Origin: CAYSPO01 sp964432945
GTDB taxonomy: Bacteria; Bacillota; Clostridia; Tissierellales; Peptoniphilaceae
NCBI GenBank assembly: GCA_964432945.1
Contig: CAYSPO010000005.1
Location: 1 to 50,279, forward strand
Length of the DNA: 50,279 nt
Reading direction: 5' to 3'
The translations under genes and the position numbers were made by a program. Positions within the stretch are counted from its first letter, which is position 1. Every line of letters begins with the position of its first letter. Shown here one piece after another: positions 34,409 through 43,491 of the stretch. The notes under the pieces were generated by a model that saw only the letters and a list, made by a program, of their open reading frames with translations, did not search any database and had not been told where the DNA came from.

Positions 34409-34434
34409 GTGATATACTTTTGTGATATACTTTT
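34409..34434 (+). promoter_or_regulatory. Tandemly duplicated extended -10 element
   Basis: Two exact head-to-tail copies of a 13-nt unit GTGATATACTTTT (34409-34421 and 34422-34434). Each carries an extended -10 box TGATATACT. Either copy, or both, can start the transcript of the AI-2E-family gene 32 nt downstream. No good -35 is visible. Confidence 0.6.
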
Positions 34435-34465
34435 GTAGATATTTGACAGGAGAAAGAGGTGCTGA

Positions 34466-35650
34466 ATGGAAAAAATTAAGATTAAAGAAATAGCTAAATA
34501 CTATGCTTTATTAATTATTTTTACCTTTGTACTGTATAGGTTTGATAAAGTTTCGGTTGTTTTCTTTGGATTAATAAACTTAATGTTTCCTTTTCTTGTA
34601 GGTGGTTTTTTAGCTTTATTTATTAATGTTCCCGCAAAAGGAATAAATAGGTTAATTAAAAAAATCAGTAAAAATAGAATAAATAGCAAAATATCTTGGA
34701 TTATTTCTGTTTTCCTAGCCTTTCTATTTATCATACTTGTATTTATTGTCGTTTTTGGTTCAGTGATTCCTGATGTAAGTAATTCCCTTATCCAAGCATT
34801 TGAGCAATTTCCTGATGCTATGAATAATTTAAGTAAGAGTATCAAAAGGATTGATCTTACAAAATTAAAAATTGATGAAAATATACCTCAAAAATTAGAA
34901 CAGTTTTTGACTGATTCTTCAAAGCAAATTCTAGAATGGCTAAAAAATACATCAGGTAATATATTCTCTTTAAGTGTAAAGTTAGTTTCTGATGCCGTTT
35001 TCGGAGTAATAAATGGATTTATTGCTTTTGTATTTTCTATATATCTTTTATTATTTAAAGACACCTTAAATAGACAATTAAAAAAGATATTATATGCTTT
35101 TCTTAGTGAAGAGAAAGCTAAGATAACCATTCTTTTTGGGAAAAGACTTTCAAGAAACTTTTCTAACTTTTTATCAGGAGTTGGGATGGAGGCAGTTATC
35201 TATGGTTTTCTTAGTTTTATTCTTATGACTATACTAAGGCTTCCTTTTGCAGCATCTATTTCGATGATTAATTCAATAGTGGCATTTATACCTTACTTTG
35301 GTGCGTTTATAGGTACTATAATAGGTTTTATTTTAATAATGACTCAAAGTTTTAAAAAAGCAGTAGTATTTATTATTGCAGTTACACTACTGCAGCAATT
35401 TGAAGGTAATGTGATTTATCCAAAAGTTGTAGGAAATAGGGTGGGGCTACCTAGTATTTGGGTTATGTTTTCAGTTGCTATAGCAGGCTCACTATTTGGA
35501 ATTTTAGGAATGCTATTTGCAGTCCCAACTATGACTTTTGCTTATACTAGTTTAAGGGATATTGTCAACTATAGATTAGCTCTAAAGGAAGGAAAAGAAG
35601 TTAAATTAAGTGATCTTATGATAGAAGCAGATAAAAAAGAAAATTTATAA
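34466..35650 (+). CDS. AI-2E-family (TqsA/PerM-like) membrane transporter
   Basis: 394 aa, about eight membrane helices. Family features: an N-terminal pair of helices, a soluble loop (about 100-165), then FIPYFGAFIGTIIGFILI and the late QQFEGNVIYPKVVGNRVGLPSIWVM-type block (seen here in full). Members export autoinducer-2 or exchange cations; no specific substrate is implied. Ends at a palindromic terminator shared with queT. Confidence 0.88.
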   Translation: MEKIKIKEIAKYYALLIIFTFVLYRFDKVSVVFFGLINLMFPFLVGGFLALFINVPAKGINRLIKKISKNRINSKISWIISVFLAFLFIILVFIVVFGSVIPDVSNSLIQAFEQFPDAMNNLSKSIKRIDLTKLKIDENIPQKLEQFLTDSSKQILEWLKNTSGNIFSLSVKLVSDAVFGVINGFIAFVFSIYLLLFKDTLNRQLKKILYAFLSEEKAKITILFGKRLSRNFSNFLSGVGMEAVIYGFLSFILMTILRLPFAASISMINSIVAFIPYFGAFIGTIIGFILIMTQSFKKAVVFIIAVTLLQQFEGNVIYPKVVGNRVGLPSIWVMFSVAIAGSLFGILGMLFAVPTMTFAYTSLRDIVNYRLALKEGKEVKLSDLMIEADKKENL

Positions 35651-35668
35651 TCTGTATAAATTTGTAAT

Positions 35669-35702
35669 AAAAAAAGCCAATTAAATTTAATTGGCTTTTT
35701 TT
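35669..35702. terminator. Perfect-palindrome bidirectional terminator
   Basis: A 34-nt perfect inverted repeat (A-run, GCCAATTAAA/TTTAATTGGC, T-run). Its end touches the queT stop codon. Confidence 0.9.
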
Positions 35703-36360
35703 TATTTTATATCTTCATTTGGATCGTATTTCAAAACTCCATTGTTAAAAAGTTTATTTTTCTCTAAAAGCTTAAATGATGGAACTCCAATTAATGTTAC
35801 GATTATAAATTCTGAAAGCATTATACTTGCTGTTATTCCAAAAAAGCTTANNNNNNNNNNNNNNNNNNNNNNNNNNNNNNNNNNNNNNNNNNNNNNNNNN
35901 NNNNNNNNNNNNNNNNNNNNNNNNNNNNNNNNNNNNNNNNNNNNNNNNNNGTTACGATTATAAATTCTGAAAGCATTATACTTGCTGTTATTCCAAAAAA
36001 GCTTAAGGCTTCTTGAGATACTAAGATAATTTGAGCTCCTATTATAAAAGAAAATAGGGCAGGCATTATGCTAGCAAACCATATATTCTTTGTTTTACTC
36101 ATAAAAAAAACAGATACTAAAGTATGAGCTGTTCCAAAAAGTAGGTCTATTGGACCAACTGTGCTAAATAAATTGGATATAAAAACTCCTATTGCAATAG
36201 CTGGAATATAAAATGGATTATAAAAGCATAATAAATTAAGAATTTCTGAAATTCTGAATTGGACTGGCCCATAAGCAAAGGCAGGTACAACCAGAGTTAG
36301 AACGACATAAAGAGCTGCAACTAAAGCAGTTCTAGTTAGATTTTTTGTTTGTTTTCTCAT
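35702..36360 (-). CDS. queT: QueT-family queuosine-precursor ECF transporter S component (interrupted by an N gap)
   Basis: A start at 36360 (RBS AAAGAAAGG) gives MRKQTKNLTRTALVAALYVVL, then YGPVQFRISEILNLLCFYNP and VGPIDLLFGTAHTL, the QueT pattern, with about five membrane helices. The gene contains 100 N. If the gap is removed and the 55-nt repeated flank collapsed, the frame reads through to TAA at 35702-35704, giving 167 aa. As printed, the gap plus repeat (155 nt) would shift the frame. A preQ1 riboswitch in the leader supports the substrate. Confidence 0.9.
35851..35950. other. Assembly gap of 100 N
   Basis: The 55 nt before the gap (35796-35850) are repeated exactly after it (35951-36005), so the two contig ends overlap. 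This is an assembly join, not a biological repeat. Confidence 0.97.
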
Positions 36361-36374
36361 TAAAATTTTCCTTT

Positions 36375-36409
36375 CTTGATTTTTAAAGTGGGTGCCAAGT
36401 AAACACTTT
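36375..36409 (-). promoter_or_regulatory. PreQ1-I riboswitch controlling queT
   Basis: On the minus strand a compact 35-nt pseudoknot is visible. P1 is AAAGTG/CACTTT (36404-36409 with 36385-36390), and the loop is TTTACTTGGCACC. The A-rich tail AAAAATCAAG (36375-36384) has a CAAG that pairs with CTTG of the loop. The Shine-Dalgarno AAAGG follows immediately, so ligand binding would hide the ribosome site. Confidence 0.85.
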
Positions 36410-36513
36410 ACGAGTAATAAGAATAACACCAAAATTGTCTTAAAGCAAGTTTAATTCTATTAACACTATGCTAGTTAAAAGTGCTATAAATAGACATTTT
36501 ACCTAGATGATAA

Positions 36514-36542
36514 TTGAAAGTATTTCCCAATAGTAGTATACT
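36514..36542 (+). promoter_or_regulatory. SigA-type promoter of the M18 aminopeptidase gene
   Basis: TTGAAA at 36514-36519, 17-nt spacer, TATACT at 36537-36542. Confidence 0.7.
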
Positions 36543-36573
36543 ATTTTTATAATCAAATTAATTAGGAGGAAAT

Positions 36574-37983
36574 ATGTCATTATCATACGAAAAAAGCAAT
36601 ATATGGGATAATCTTGATGAAAAATCCTACGATCAAGTTATGGAATATTCTTCAAGATATATAGAATTTTTAGATAAGGCTCAAACTGAAAGAAGAGCTG
36701 CAAAAGAAGTTATAGAGATGGCTAAAGCGAATGGTTTCAAATCGTTAGATGAAATAAAAGAATCAGGAAGTCTTAATAAAGGTGATAAGGTTTACCTTAA
36801 TTGGATGGAAAAATCAGTAGTTCTTGCCGTTATTGGTGATGACATTACAAAGGGTATGAAAATTATCGGTGCCCATACTGACTCTCCAAGATTAGATGTT
36901 AAGCCTAACCCTGTTTATGAACCTAAAGCTGGAACTGGGGCATCATCTAATTTAGCTTATATGAAAACTCATTACTATGGTGGAATTAAAAAATATCAAT
37001 GGCCAACATTACCTCTAGCTCTTGTTGGGGTTGCTTTTACTAAAGCAGGAGAAAAAGTTGAGATAAATATTGGTCTTGATGATAATGATCCAGTATTTTA
37101 TGTGCCAGATTTATTAGCTCACCTTTCACAAGATCAAATGAAAAGAACTCTTGCAGAAGGAATTAAAGGTGAAGAATTAAACGCAATTATCGGACATTCA
37201 TCTTTTGGAGCTGACAAAGAGTCTAAAGATAAAGTTAAAGATAATTTCTTGAAAATAATTAATGAAAAATATGGTTTAATTGAAGAAGATTTCCAAATAT
37301 CTGAACTTAACTTTATTCCTGCTATAAAAGCTAAAGAAGTTGGTTTAGATAGAGGTCTTATTGCAGCTTATGGTCATGATGATAAGGTATGTAGTTTTGC
37401 AATCCTTGAAGCTATTTTAAAAGTTGAAAATCCTGAAATTACTTCAGTAGCATTATTTGCAGATAAAGAAGAAATAGGATCTGTTGGTGCAACAGGTATG
37501 GAAGGTTACTATCTTGAAAACTTTATTGCTGAATTAATCTCTATCAATAATTCAGATGCAATGTTCAAGACAAGAATGGCACTTCAAAACTCTAAGGTTC
37601 TTTCTGCAGATGTAACTTCTGCATTAGACCCAACTTTCCCAGATGTACTTGATCATAATAATGTAGCTATTTTAGGCTGTGGAGTAACAATAACTAAGTA
37701 TGTTGGTTCAAGAGGAAAAGGTGGAACTAACGATGCAAACTCAGAATATCTAGCTGAAATAAGAAGAATATTTGATGATGCTGAAGTTATTTGGCAAACA
37801 GGCGAATTTGGAAAGGTTGATTGCGGTGGAGCAGGTACAATCTCTTATATCTTAGCTAAATATGGAGCAGATGTAGTAGATTGTGGTACAGCTATGTTAA
37901 GTATGCATGCACCATATGAATTGCTTTCTAAAGCTGATGCATATATGACTTATAAAGCTTATGATGCTTTTTACAAAGCATAA
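36574..37983 (+). CDS. M18-family aminopeptidase
   Basis: 469 aa zinc aminopeptidase of the aspartyl-aminopeptidase/aminopeptidase I family, cytoplasmic. Conserved segments are IIGAHTDSPRLDVKPNP (metal His and Asp), AYGHDDKVCSFA, FADKEEIGSVGATGM (general base Glu), and the late MLSMHAPYELLSKAD (metal His). Full length. RBS TTAGGAGG. Second peptidase of this window beside the M29 enzyme, as expected for an amino-acid-fermenting anaerobe (inference). Confidence 0.94.
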   Translation: MSLSYEKSNIWDNLDEKSYDQVMEYSSRYIEFLDKAQTERRAAKEVIEMAKANGFKSLDEIKESGSLNKGDKVYLNWMEKSVVLAVIGDDITKGMKIIGAHTDSPRLDVKPNPVYEPKAGTGASSNLAYMKTHYYGGIKKYQWPTLPLALVGVAFTKAGEKVEINIGLDDNDPVFYVPDLLAHLSQDQMKRTLAEGIKGEELNAIIGHSSFGADKESKDKVKDNFLKIINEKYGLIEEDFQISELNFIPAIKAKEVGLDRGLIAAYGHDDKVCSFAILEAILKVENPEITSVALFADKEEIGSVGATGMEGYYLENFIAELISINNSDAMFKTRMALQNSKVLSADVTSALDPTFPDVLDHNNVAILGCGVTITKYVGSRGKGGTNDANSEYLAEIRRIFDDAEVIWQTGEFGKVDCGGAGTISYILAKYGADVVDCGTAMLSMHAPYELLSKADAYMTYKAYDAFYKA

Positions 37984-38000
37984 ATTCAAGATTTAAATAA

Positions 38001-38034
38001 AAAAAGATTCTAAAGTTAGCTTTAGAATCTTTTT
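38001..38034. terminator. Bidirectional intrinsic terminator
   Basis: A 15-bp perfect stem (38001-38015 with 38020-38034) with a 4-nt loop between the M18 gene and the convergent glycosyltransferase. Confidence 0.92.
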
Positions 38035-38036
38035 AT

Positions 38037-38939
38037 TTATCTAAATTTAATTACATTTTTAAGAAAACCTAAGCTCGCTCCTATAAATTGGAGGGGAGTA
38101 GTAAAAAATGCTGCAAGTAGATTTCTAAAAGCTTCGCCATACATATTATTTCTTTTATAGGCTACAGCTAAAACAGCAAAATTTCTCATTGATACAAAAC
38201 GTTTCTGCTTGTTATCGAGAAGATTATAGTATTCTTCTTTCTTTTTTTGGAGGATATGTTGACCTTTTATTTTATTCATACCATTAGAAATAGACTCTCC
38301 AGAATGCCTATAAGCCACAACATCGTGGCTATCAAAATATCCTATATCCATTCCTGCTTCAATAGTTTTAAGCATAAGATAGAATTCTTGCCCCATAATT
38401 GCGTCATCAAAGCCACCAATTTCTTCAAGCTTTTCTTTTTTATACATAAAGGTAGGAGTTCCTGTTGCATGGTGCATTATATGATATTTAAGAAATTCAT
38501 CGCCTTCCATTGACCATATATCATGGAATTCTCTAACATCAATGACTTCTTCTTTTTCATTTTTTATTATTAAATTAGAAAAACTCATATCGTGATTATG
38601 TTCAAGCATAAAGTTAAGTTGTTTTTCTATTTTTTCAGGTAAATATGTATCATCATCATCTAAAAAACTTATATAAGTTCCATGAGATGCAAAAATACCA
38701 ACATTTCTAGCTAAAGCTCCTCCGAGATTTTCTTCATTTTGTATATAGTGAATTCTAGTGTCATTAAGACTAGATATATATTCTTTAACCTCTTGTCTAT
38801 AAGGGAAATTCTTTGGAGAATCATCTACTATAACTAATTCTATATTTTTATAAGTCTGGTTTAGTACAGATTTTATAGCTCTTTCTATCATGGGAACTCG
38901 CCTTTTATAGGTAGGCATAACTATTGAAACTTTTTCCAT
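38037..38939 (-). CDS. Family 2 glycosyltransferase
   Basis: 300 aa, GT-A fold. VSIVMPTYKR at the N terminus, NIELVIVDDSP (first Asp motif), GGALARNVGI, then YISFLDDDDTYLPEKIEKQ with the DxD metal site. After about residue 230 a helical tail rich in basic and aromatic residues could touch the membrane. Acceptor and sugar are unknown. It is divergent from a GT4 gene 73 nt away; the pair may work on the same envelope glycan. Confidence 0.9.
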   Translation of the reverse strand: MEKVSIVMPTYKRRVPMIERAIKSVLNQTYKNIELVIVDDSPKNFPYRQEVKEYISSLNDTRIHYIQNEENLGGALARNVGIFASHGTYISFLDDDDTYLPEKIEKQLNFMLEHNHDMSFSNLIIKNEKEEVIDVREFHDIWSMEGDEFLKYHIMHHATGTPTFMYKKEKLEEIGGFDDAIMGQEFYLMLKTIEAGMDIGYFDSHDVVAYRHSGESISNGMNKIKGQHILQKKKEEYYNLLDNKQKRFVSMRNFAVLAVAYKRNNMYGEAFRNLLAAFFTTPLQFIGASLGFLKNVIKFR

Positions 38940-39012
38940 ATCTTCCTCCTTATTACTTAATAATATTATATCAAAGATATAATTAAGTGGTATAATATTA
39001 TAAGGTGATAAA

Positions 39013-40110
39013 ATGAAAACTTTACAAGTATGTTCGTATTTTACAGATTCGAAGCTTTATAGAAATCTATTTAATGCCCTAGAAAAAAGAGGTATTAAAT
39101 CAGATATATTCTATTTTTGTAATAAAGAAGCCAATGTATCAAATCTGGACAACGACTTAATTATAGCCCAACCCTATAAGGCTTGGCAAAGATTTTTATA
39201 CTTTGTTAAACATAAAAAGGTATATAATGAGCTTTTAGAAAAAATTGATATTCAAGATTATGAAAGATCTCACGCCCATTCTCTTATGAGTAATGGATAT
39301 ATATCCCATAGACTTTATAAGGAATATGGTCTTAAGTATATAGTAGCAGTTAGAAGAACGGATTTGTTTTTCTTTATGAAATATAAACCTTATCTTAAAT
39401 CTCTTGGAGCAAGTATTATTAAAGATGCGGAGAAGGTTGTTTTTTTATCTCCTGTTCATAGGGAAAAAGCAATACATATCTTCTCTTCATATATATCAGA
39501 AGATGATTTTAGAAAAAAATCTTATGTAATACCAAACGGTATAGATGAAATTTACCATGAGCAAATAGCCCAAGCTAAAACTATTGTAGAAAATAAAGTT
39601 AATTTAGTTTTTATTGGGAAGGTTACAGATAAAAATAAAAATGTTGATACTATAATAAAAGTAGCAGATAAGATGAAAGCTGATGGATGGGATATAAGGC
39701 TAAAATTAATTGGGGATGTTACAGAAGAATTTCAAAAAAGTATAAAAAATAAACCTTATATAATAAGTTCGGGAAGACTCACTCCTCAAGAAATAATCAA
39801 TTCTTTAAAGGAAGATGATATATTCATAATGCCTTCTTTTACTGAAACATTTGGGCTTGTTTATGTAGAAGCTATGAGCCAAGGAATACCTATTATATAT
39901 ACAAAAGGGCAAGGTTTTGAAGGACAGTTTGAAGAAGGGGAAGTAGGATTTGCAGTCGCTCCTAATTCAATTGATGATATTGAATTAGCTATTAAAAACA
40001 TCATAGCTGACTATGAAAATATGTCCAAAAGGGCGATTGAAGGCTCTAAGAAATATAAATGGGATGATATAGCAAAAGTATATGATGAAATTTACCAAGA
40101 AGTGAAATAA
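39013..40110 (+). CDS. Family 4 glycosyltransferase
   Basis: 365 aa, GT-B fold. The C-terminal nucleotide-sugar domain has NLVFIGKVTDKNKN, KPYIISSGRLTPQEIINSL and the E-x7-E motif MPSFTETFGLVYVEAMSQG. N-terminal half about 1-170. The substrate is unknown. It has an extended -10 box (AGTGGTATAAT ending at 38996) and RBS AAGGTG. Confidence 0.9.
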   Translation: MKTLQVCSYFTDSKLYRNLFNALEKRGIKSDIFYFCNKEANVSNLDNDLIIAQPYKAWQRFLYFVKHKKVYNELLEKIDIQDYERSHAHSLMSNGYISHRLYKEYGLKYIVAVRRTDLFFFMKYKPYLKSLGASIIKDAEKVVFLSPVHREKAIHIFSSYISEDDFRKKSYVIPNGIDEIYHEQIAQAKTIVENKVNLVFIGKVTDKNKNVDTIIKVADKMKADGWDIRLKLIGDVTEEFQKSIKNKPYIISSGRLTPQEIINSLKEDDIFIMPSFTETFGLVYVEAMSQGIPIIYTKGQGFEGQFEEGEVGFAVAPNSIDDIELAIKNIIADYENMSKRAIEGSKKYKWDDIAKVYDEIYQEVK

Positions 40111-40112
40111 AA

Positions 40113-40149
40113 AAGACCAACTAGAGTAAGACTTAGTTGGTCTTATTTT
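40113..40149. terminator. Bidirectional intrinsic terminator
   Basis: An 11-bp stem AAGACCAACTA/TAGTTGGTCTT (40113-40123 with 40134-40144), with T-rich ends on both strands. Confidence 0.87.
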
Positions 40150-42335
40150 TAATTAAAGAAAAGTTTCTTGAGTTTTTCTATAAACGACATATTTGAGATT
40201 TTTTCTTCTAGTAATTCATTAATATTTTCAGCTTCTATTTTTACTAAGCTATCTTCTTTGTTTTCAGTAATCTTACTTATTTTTTCTTGAGCATTTTTAA
40301 TAGTAATCTCCATAAATTTATCTTGAGCCGATAAAGGGTTTTCGCTAATACTTCTTGTATATGTTCCATCAGATTGTAAAATTCTAGATTTTCTATCATC
40401 ATTTTCTATTATTTCAGCGATTTTCAAGGTTTTATTTCTCGTATTTTCTTCTAAAATAGGGCAGGCAATTTCAACTCGCCTCTGGAGGTTTCTAGTCATT
40501 AGGTCTGCAGATGAAATATATATCTTAGGATTATCTACTCCAAAAATATATATTCTGGGATGTTCTAAATATCTTCCTACAATGCTTGTTATCTTTATAT
40601 TATCTGTTTTTCCTTTTATACCTGGAACAATGCAGCAAATACCTCTCACATTCATAAATATTTCCACGCCAGCTTGACTAGCTTCTGCAAGTTTATCGAT
40701 TATATCTCTTTCAGTCACTGAGTTACACTTAACCCATATTTTAGCTTTTTTACCTTCTTTTGCTTTTTCTATCTCCTGATTTATATATTGGATAATTTTA
40801 GGCTTTAATCCATTTGGTGCAACTAGAAGATTTGTATATTCGCCATCTAGATTTCCTATCATCATATTATTGAAGAATTTTTGAGCATCTTTACCTAAAT
40901 CTTTATTAGCAGTCATAAGGCTTAAATCAGTATATTGTTTTGAGGTTTTTTCATTATAATTCCCAGTTCCAAACTGTGAAATATATTGTATTTCTCCGTC
41001 TTTATGTCGTGTTATTAAACAAATCTTAGAATGAACTTTATATCCTTCAAATCCATAGATTACTGTACAGCCTGATTCTTCAAGTCTTTCTGACCATCTT
41101 ATATTATTATCTTCATCGAATCTAGCCTTAAGTTCCATTAATACAACAACTTCTTTTCCGTTTTCCGAAGCAAATGCTAGTTGCTCTGCAACCTTAGAAA
41201 GTGAAGCAAGCCTATAAATCGTTATTTTAATAGATATTACATCAGGATCAGCTGCTGATTCCTTAAGTAATTGCAGAAAAGAATCCATAGATTCATACGG
41301 GTAAAAAAGAAGTTTATCTTCTTTTTCTATTTGATTTATAATAGATTCACTTGGATTAATAGATTTAGATATTTGAGGAGTGAAAGGTTTATTTAATAAA
41401 TCTTTTTTCATTTCTTTACTTAAATGATTAGCTAATTCAAAACTATAATTCATTACAATAGGTGTTTTTGTATAGTAGGTTTGAGTGTCAGTTAGGTTAA
41501 GATTTTCTTGAAGATATATTAAAGATAAGCGAGATATATCTCCATTAATTTGTAATCTTACTGGTTCTAGCCTTCTTCTTTTCTTTAAGGACTTACGCAT
41601 ATGTTTTCTTATATCATCATCGAATTCATCTAAGCCTTCTTCCAAGTCTAAATCAGCATTTCTAGTTACGGAAATAACTGCCTTATCTCTAGTCTTATTT
41701 TGAAAGATTTGATCAAGATTGCCTTTAATAATTTCTTCAGTAAGGATATACCTAAGTTCATTATCTTTTTTTATTATAAAGTAATCTTTTGATGCTAACG
41801 GTTTAGGAACAACGCCTATAAAGTTATCTCCTTCTATATTTACTTCACATATAATATAGAGGTTATTATTTAGAAAATTAGGGAAGGGGTGCCTTGAGTC
41901 AACAGTAAGAGGTGAAACAATTGGTAAAATATTTTCTTCAAAATATTTATCAACCTTATTTTTTTCTTCTTGGGTTAGTTCACCATAAGTTAAATTATAG
42001 ATACCTTTATTTCTTAATTTATTTTCTACTTCTTCATATGCCTTATCTTTTTTTGTATATAATTCAGGTATTCTTTTGAAAATTGCTTCTAATTGTTCTT
42101 TGTTAGTCATTCCAGACTTATTTTCAACAACTTGTTCTTTTATTTTAGAAAGATCCATCAGGCTACCTACTCTGACCATAAAAAATTCTTCTAAATTACT
42201 TAAAAATATAGAAATAAAATTTAAATTTTCAAGGTCTGGCACATCAGGATCATGGGCTTCTTCTAAGACTCTTATATTAAAATCTAGCCATGAGAGTTCT
42301 CTGTTTTGCGTATAAGACAAATCATAACTGGCCAT
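40149..42335 (-). CDS. ppk1: Polyphosphate kinase 1
   Basis: 728 aa, full length. Transfers the gamma phosphate of ATP to polyphosphate, reversibly. N-terminal NRELSWLDFNIRVLEEA and LSNLEEFFMVRVGSL, then FYPYESMDSFLQLL. The phospho-histidine site is in GYKVHSKICLI, the second histidine in LEHPRIYIFG, and the end of the catalytic part is SSADLMTRNLQRRVE. The last 60 residues are a charged helical extension. It follows ppx by 16 nt in one operon. Confidence 0.96.
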   Translation of the reverse strand: MASYDLSYTQNRELSWLDFNIRVLEEAHDPDVPDLENLNFISIFLSNLEEFFMVRVGSLMDLSKIKEQVVENKSGMTNKEQLEAIFKRIPELYTKKDKAYEEVENKLRNKGIYNLTYGELTQEEKNKVDKYFEENILPIVSPLTVDSRHPFPNFLNNNLYIICEVNIEGDNFIGVVPKPLASKDYFIIKKDNELRYILTEEIIKGNLDQIFQNKTRDKAVISVTRNADLDLEEGLDEFDDDIRKHMRKSLKKRRRLEPVRLQINGDISRLSLIYLQENLNLTDTQTYYTKTPIVMNYSFELANHLSKEMKKDLLNKPFTPQISKSINPSESIINQIEKEDKLLFYPYESMDSFLQLLKESAADPDVISIKITIYRLASLSKVAEQLAFASENGKEVVVLMELKARFDEDNNIRWSERLEESGCTVIYGFEGYKVHSKICLITRHKDGEIQYISQFGTGNYNEKTSKQYTDLSLMTANKDLGKDAQKFFNNMMIGNLDGEYTNLLVAPNGLKPKIIQYINQEIEKAKEGKKAKIWVKCNSVTERDIIDKLAEASQAGVEIFMNVRGICCIVPGIKGKTDNIKITSIVGRYLEHPRIYIFGVDNPKIYISSADLMTRNLQRRVEIACPILEENTRNKTLKIAEIIENDDRKSRILQSDGTYTRSISENPLSAQDKFMEITIKNAQEKISKITENKEDSLVKIEAENINELLEEKISNMSFIEKLKKLFFN

Positions 42336-42351
42336 TTTTTACATCCTTTCT

Positions 42352-43362
42352 CTAGTCTTTATGTTCAGCGTGTTTTTCAATTTTCTTTTGTAAACTAATA
42401 TTATCATTAACCATATTTAAATCTAAAATATTATTGTTTTTTGCATTAAGAACATTATTTTTTTCAAGATATTTAGCTAAAAATCCTTCTCTTACACCAA
42501 ATTCACTTACATAAATAGTATTTATATCAAAATACTTAGTTATAGTTTTTAAAATTCTTATACCTGGCATAAGGGTATGAATTCTTTCAGGAACATTTCT
42601 TAATAAAATAGACTTCGCTTTATCAAAATCTCCAGATAAAGTTTCTAATATTTCATCTAGTTCCTTTATTGTTATCTCATTATTTGAGGAATCGTAATCA
42701 TGAAGGTAGTTATTAATTTTTAAGCATGCTCTTAAAGTTCCGCCCACTCCAACTAATTTCATTTTATCTTTTGCCTTATAGGAGATATTTTTAGATATTT
42801 CACCTTCTGATTTTTTCTTAATTAGCTTTAATTCTTTTTTATCTGGAATTATCCCAGAAACAAAGTTATTAAATGTATTTAATGAACCTATTTCTAAACT
42901 AGTTATATAATCAATTTTTTCATCCTCAAAGAAAACTAATTCAGTAGAACCTCCTCCTATATCCACAGCTAAACCTTCTATAAGCTGAACATCATATATA
43001 GCACCTTTATAAGAGAGAGTTCCTTCATCTTCTCCAGAAATAACATCAATTTTTAGTCCGGAAATATCTTCAATAGTCTTTTGTGCATATTCTGAATTAG
43101 ATATATTTCTTAGAGGAGCTGTTGCAAAAGCTAAAATATTTTCTATTCCCAAAGATTCACAAGTTATCCTTAATTCTTTCAAAACTTTTCCAGCTAGTTC
43201 TATCCCTGATTTGTTCATTTTTCCTGATTCTATATAATTAGCTAGGCCTGTGGGAATCTTATTTTTCAAAATTAATTTAAAACCACTTTTGTATACGTGG
43301 TAAACATTTAGTCTAATTGTATTAGATCCTATATCTATTACGCCATACATCATATCACCCAA
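42352..43362 (-). CDS. ppx: Exopolyphosphatase/pppGpp phosphohydrolase family (Ppx/GppA)
   Basis: 336 aa, ASKHA fold. GVIDIGSNTIRLNVY at the start (phosphate 1 loop), FATAPLRNISN, ISGEDEGTLSYKGA, and VDIGGGSTELVFF (phosphate 2 loop). Short form with only the two actin-like domains; the HD-like C-terminal domain of the long Ppx is missing. Next to ppk1, so it probably degrades the same polymer. GppA activity cannot be excluded. Confidence 0.92.
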   Translation of the reverse strand: MGDMMYGVIDIGSNTIRLNVYHVYKSGFKLILKNKIPTGLANYIESGKMNKSGIELAGKVLKELRITCESLGIENILAFATAPLRNISNSEYAQKTIEDISGLKIDVISGEDEGTLSYKGAIYDVQLIEGLAVDIGGGSTELVFFEDEKIDYITSLEIGSLNTFNNFVSGIIPDKKELKLIKKKSEGEISKNISYKAKDKMKLVGVGGTLRACLKINNYLHDYDSSNNEITIKELDEILETLSGDFDKAKSILLRNVPERIHTLMPGIRILKTITKYFDINTIYVSEFGVREGFLAKYLEKNNVLNAKNNNILDLNMVNDNISLQKKIEKHAEHKD

Positions 43363-43436
43363 CCTTCTTGAAATTACCTAAATAATATATGTTATTTATC
43401 TCAAATTCAAGACGATAGCTAAAGAAATATCTTTTC

Positions 43437-43464
43437 TTGACTATTATTCTCAGTTGGATATAAT
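43437..43464 (+). promoter_or_regulatory. SigA-type promoter of the moa-mod operon
   Basis: TTGACT at 43437-43442, 16-nt spacer, perfect TATAAT at 43459-43464, 27 nt before the first ATG. There is no space for a Moco riboswitch between this promoter and the gene. Confidence 0.8.
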
Positions 43465-43491
43465 AATTGTAGTTAATTTAGGAGGCAAAAT

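Noticed and set aside
35796..36005. True direct repeat flanking an insertion
   Set aside because: The copies flank only N characters and merging them restores the queT frame, so it is an assembly artefact.
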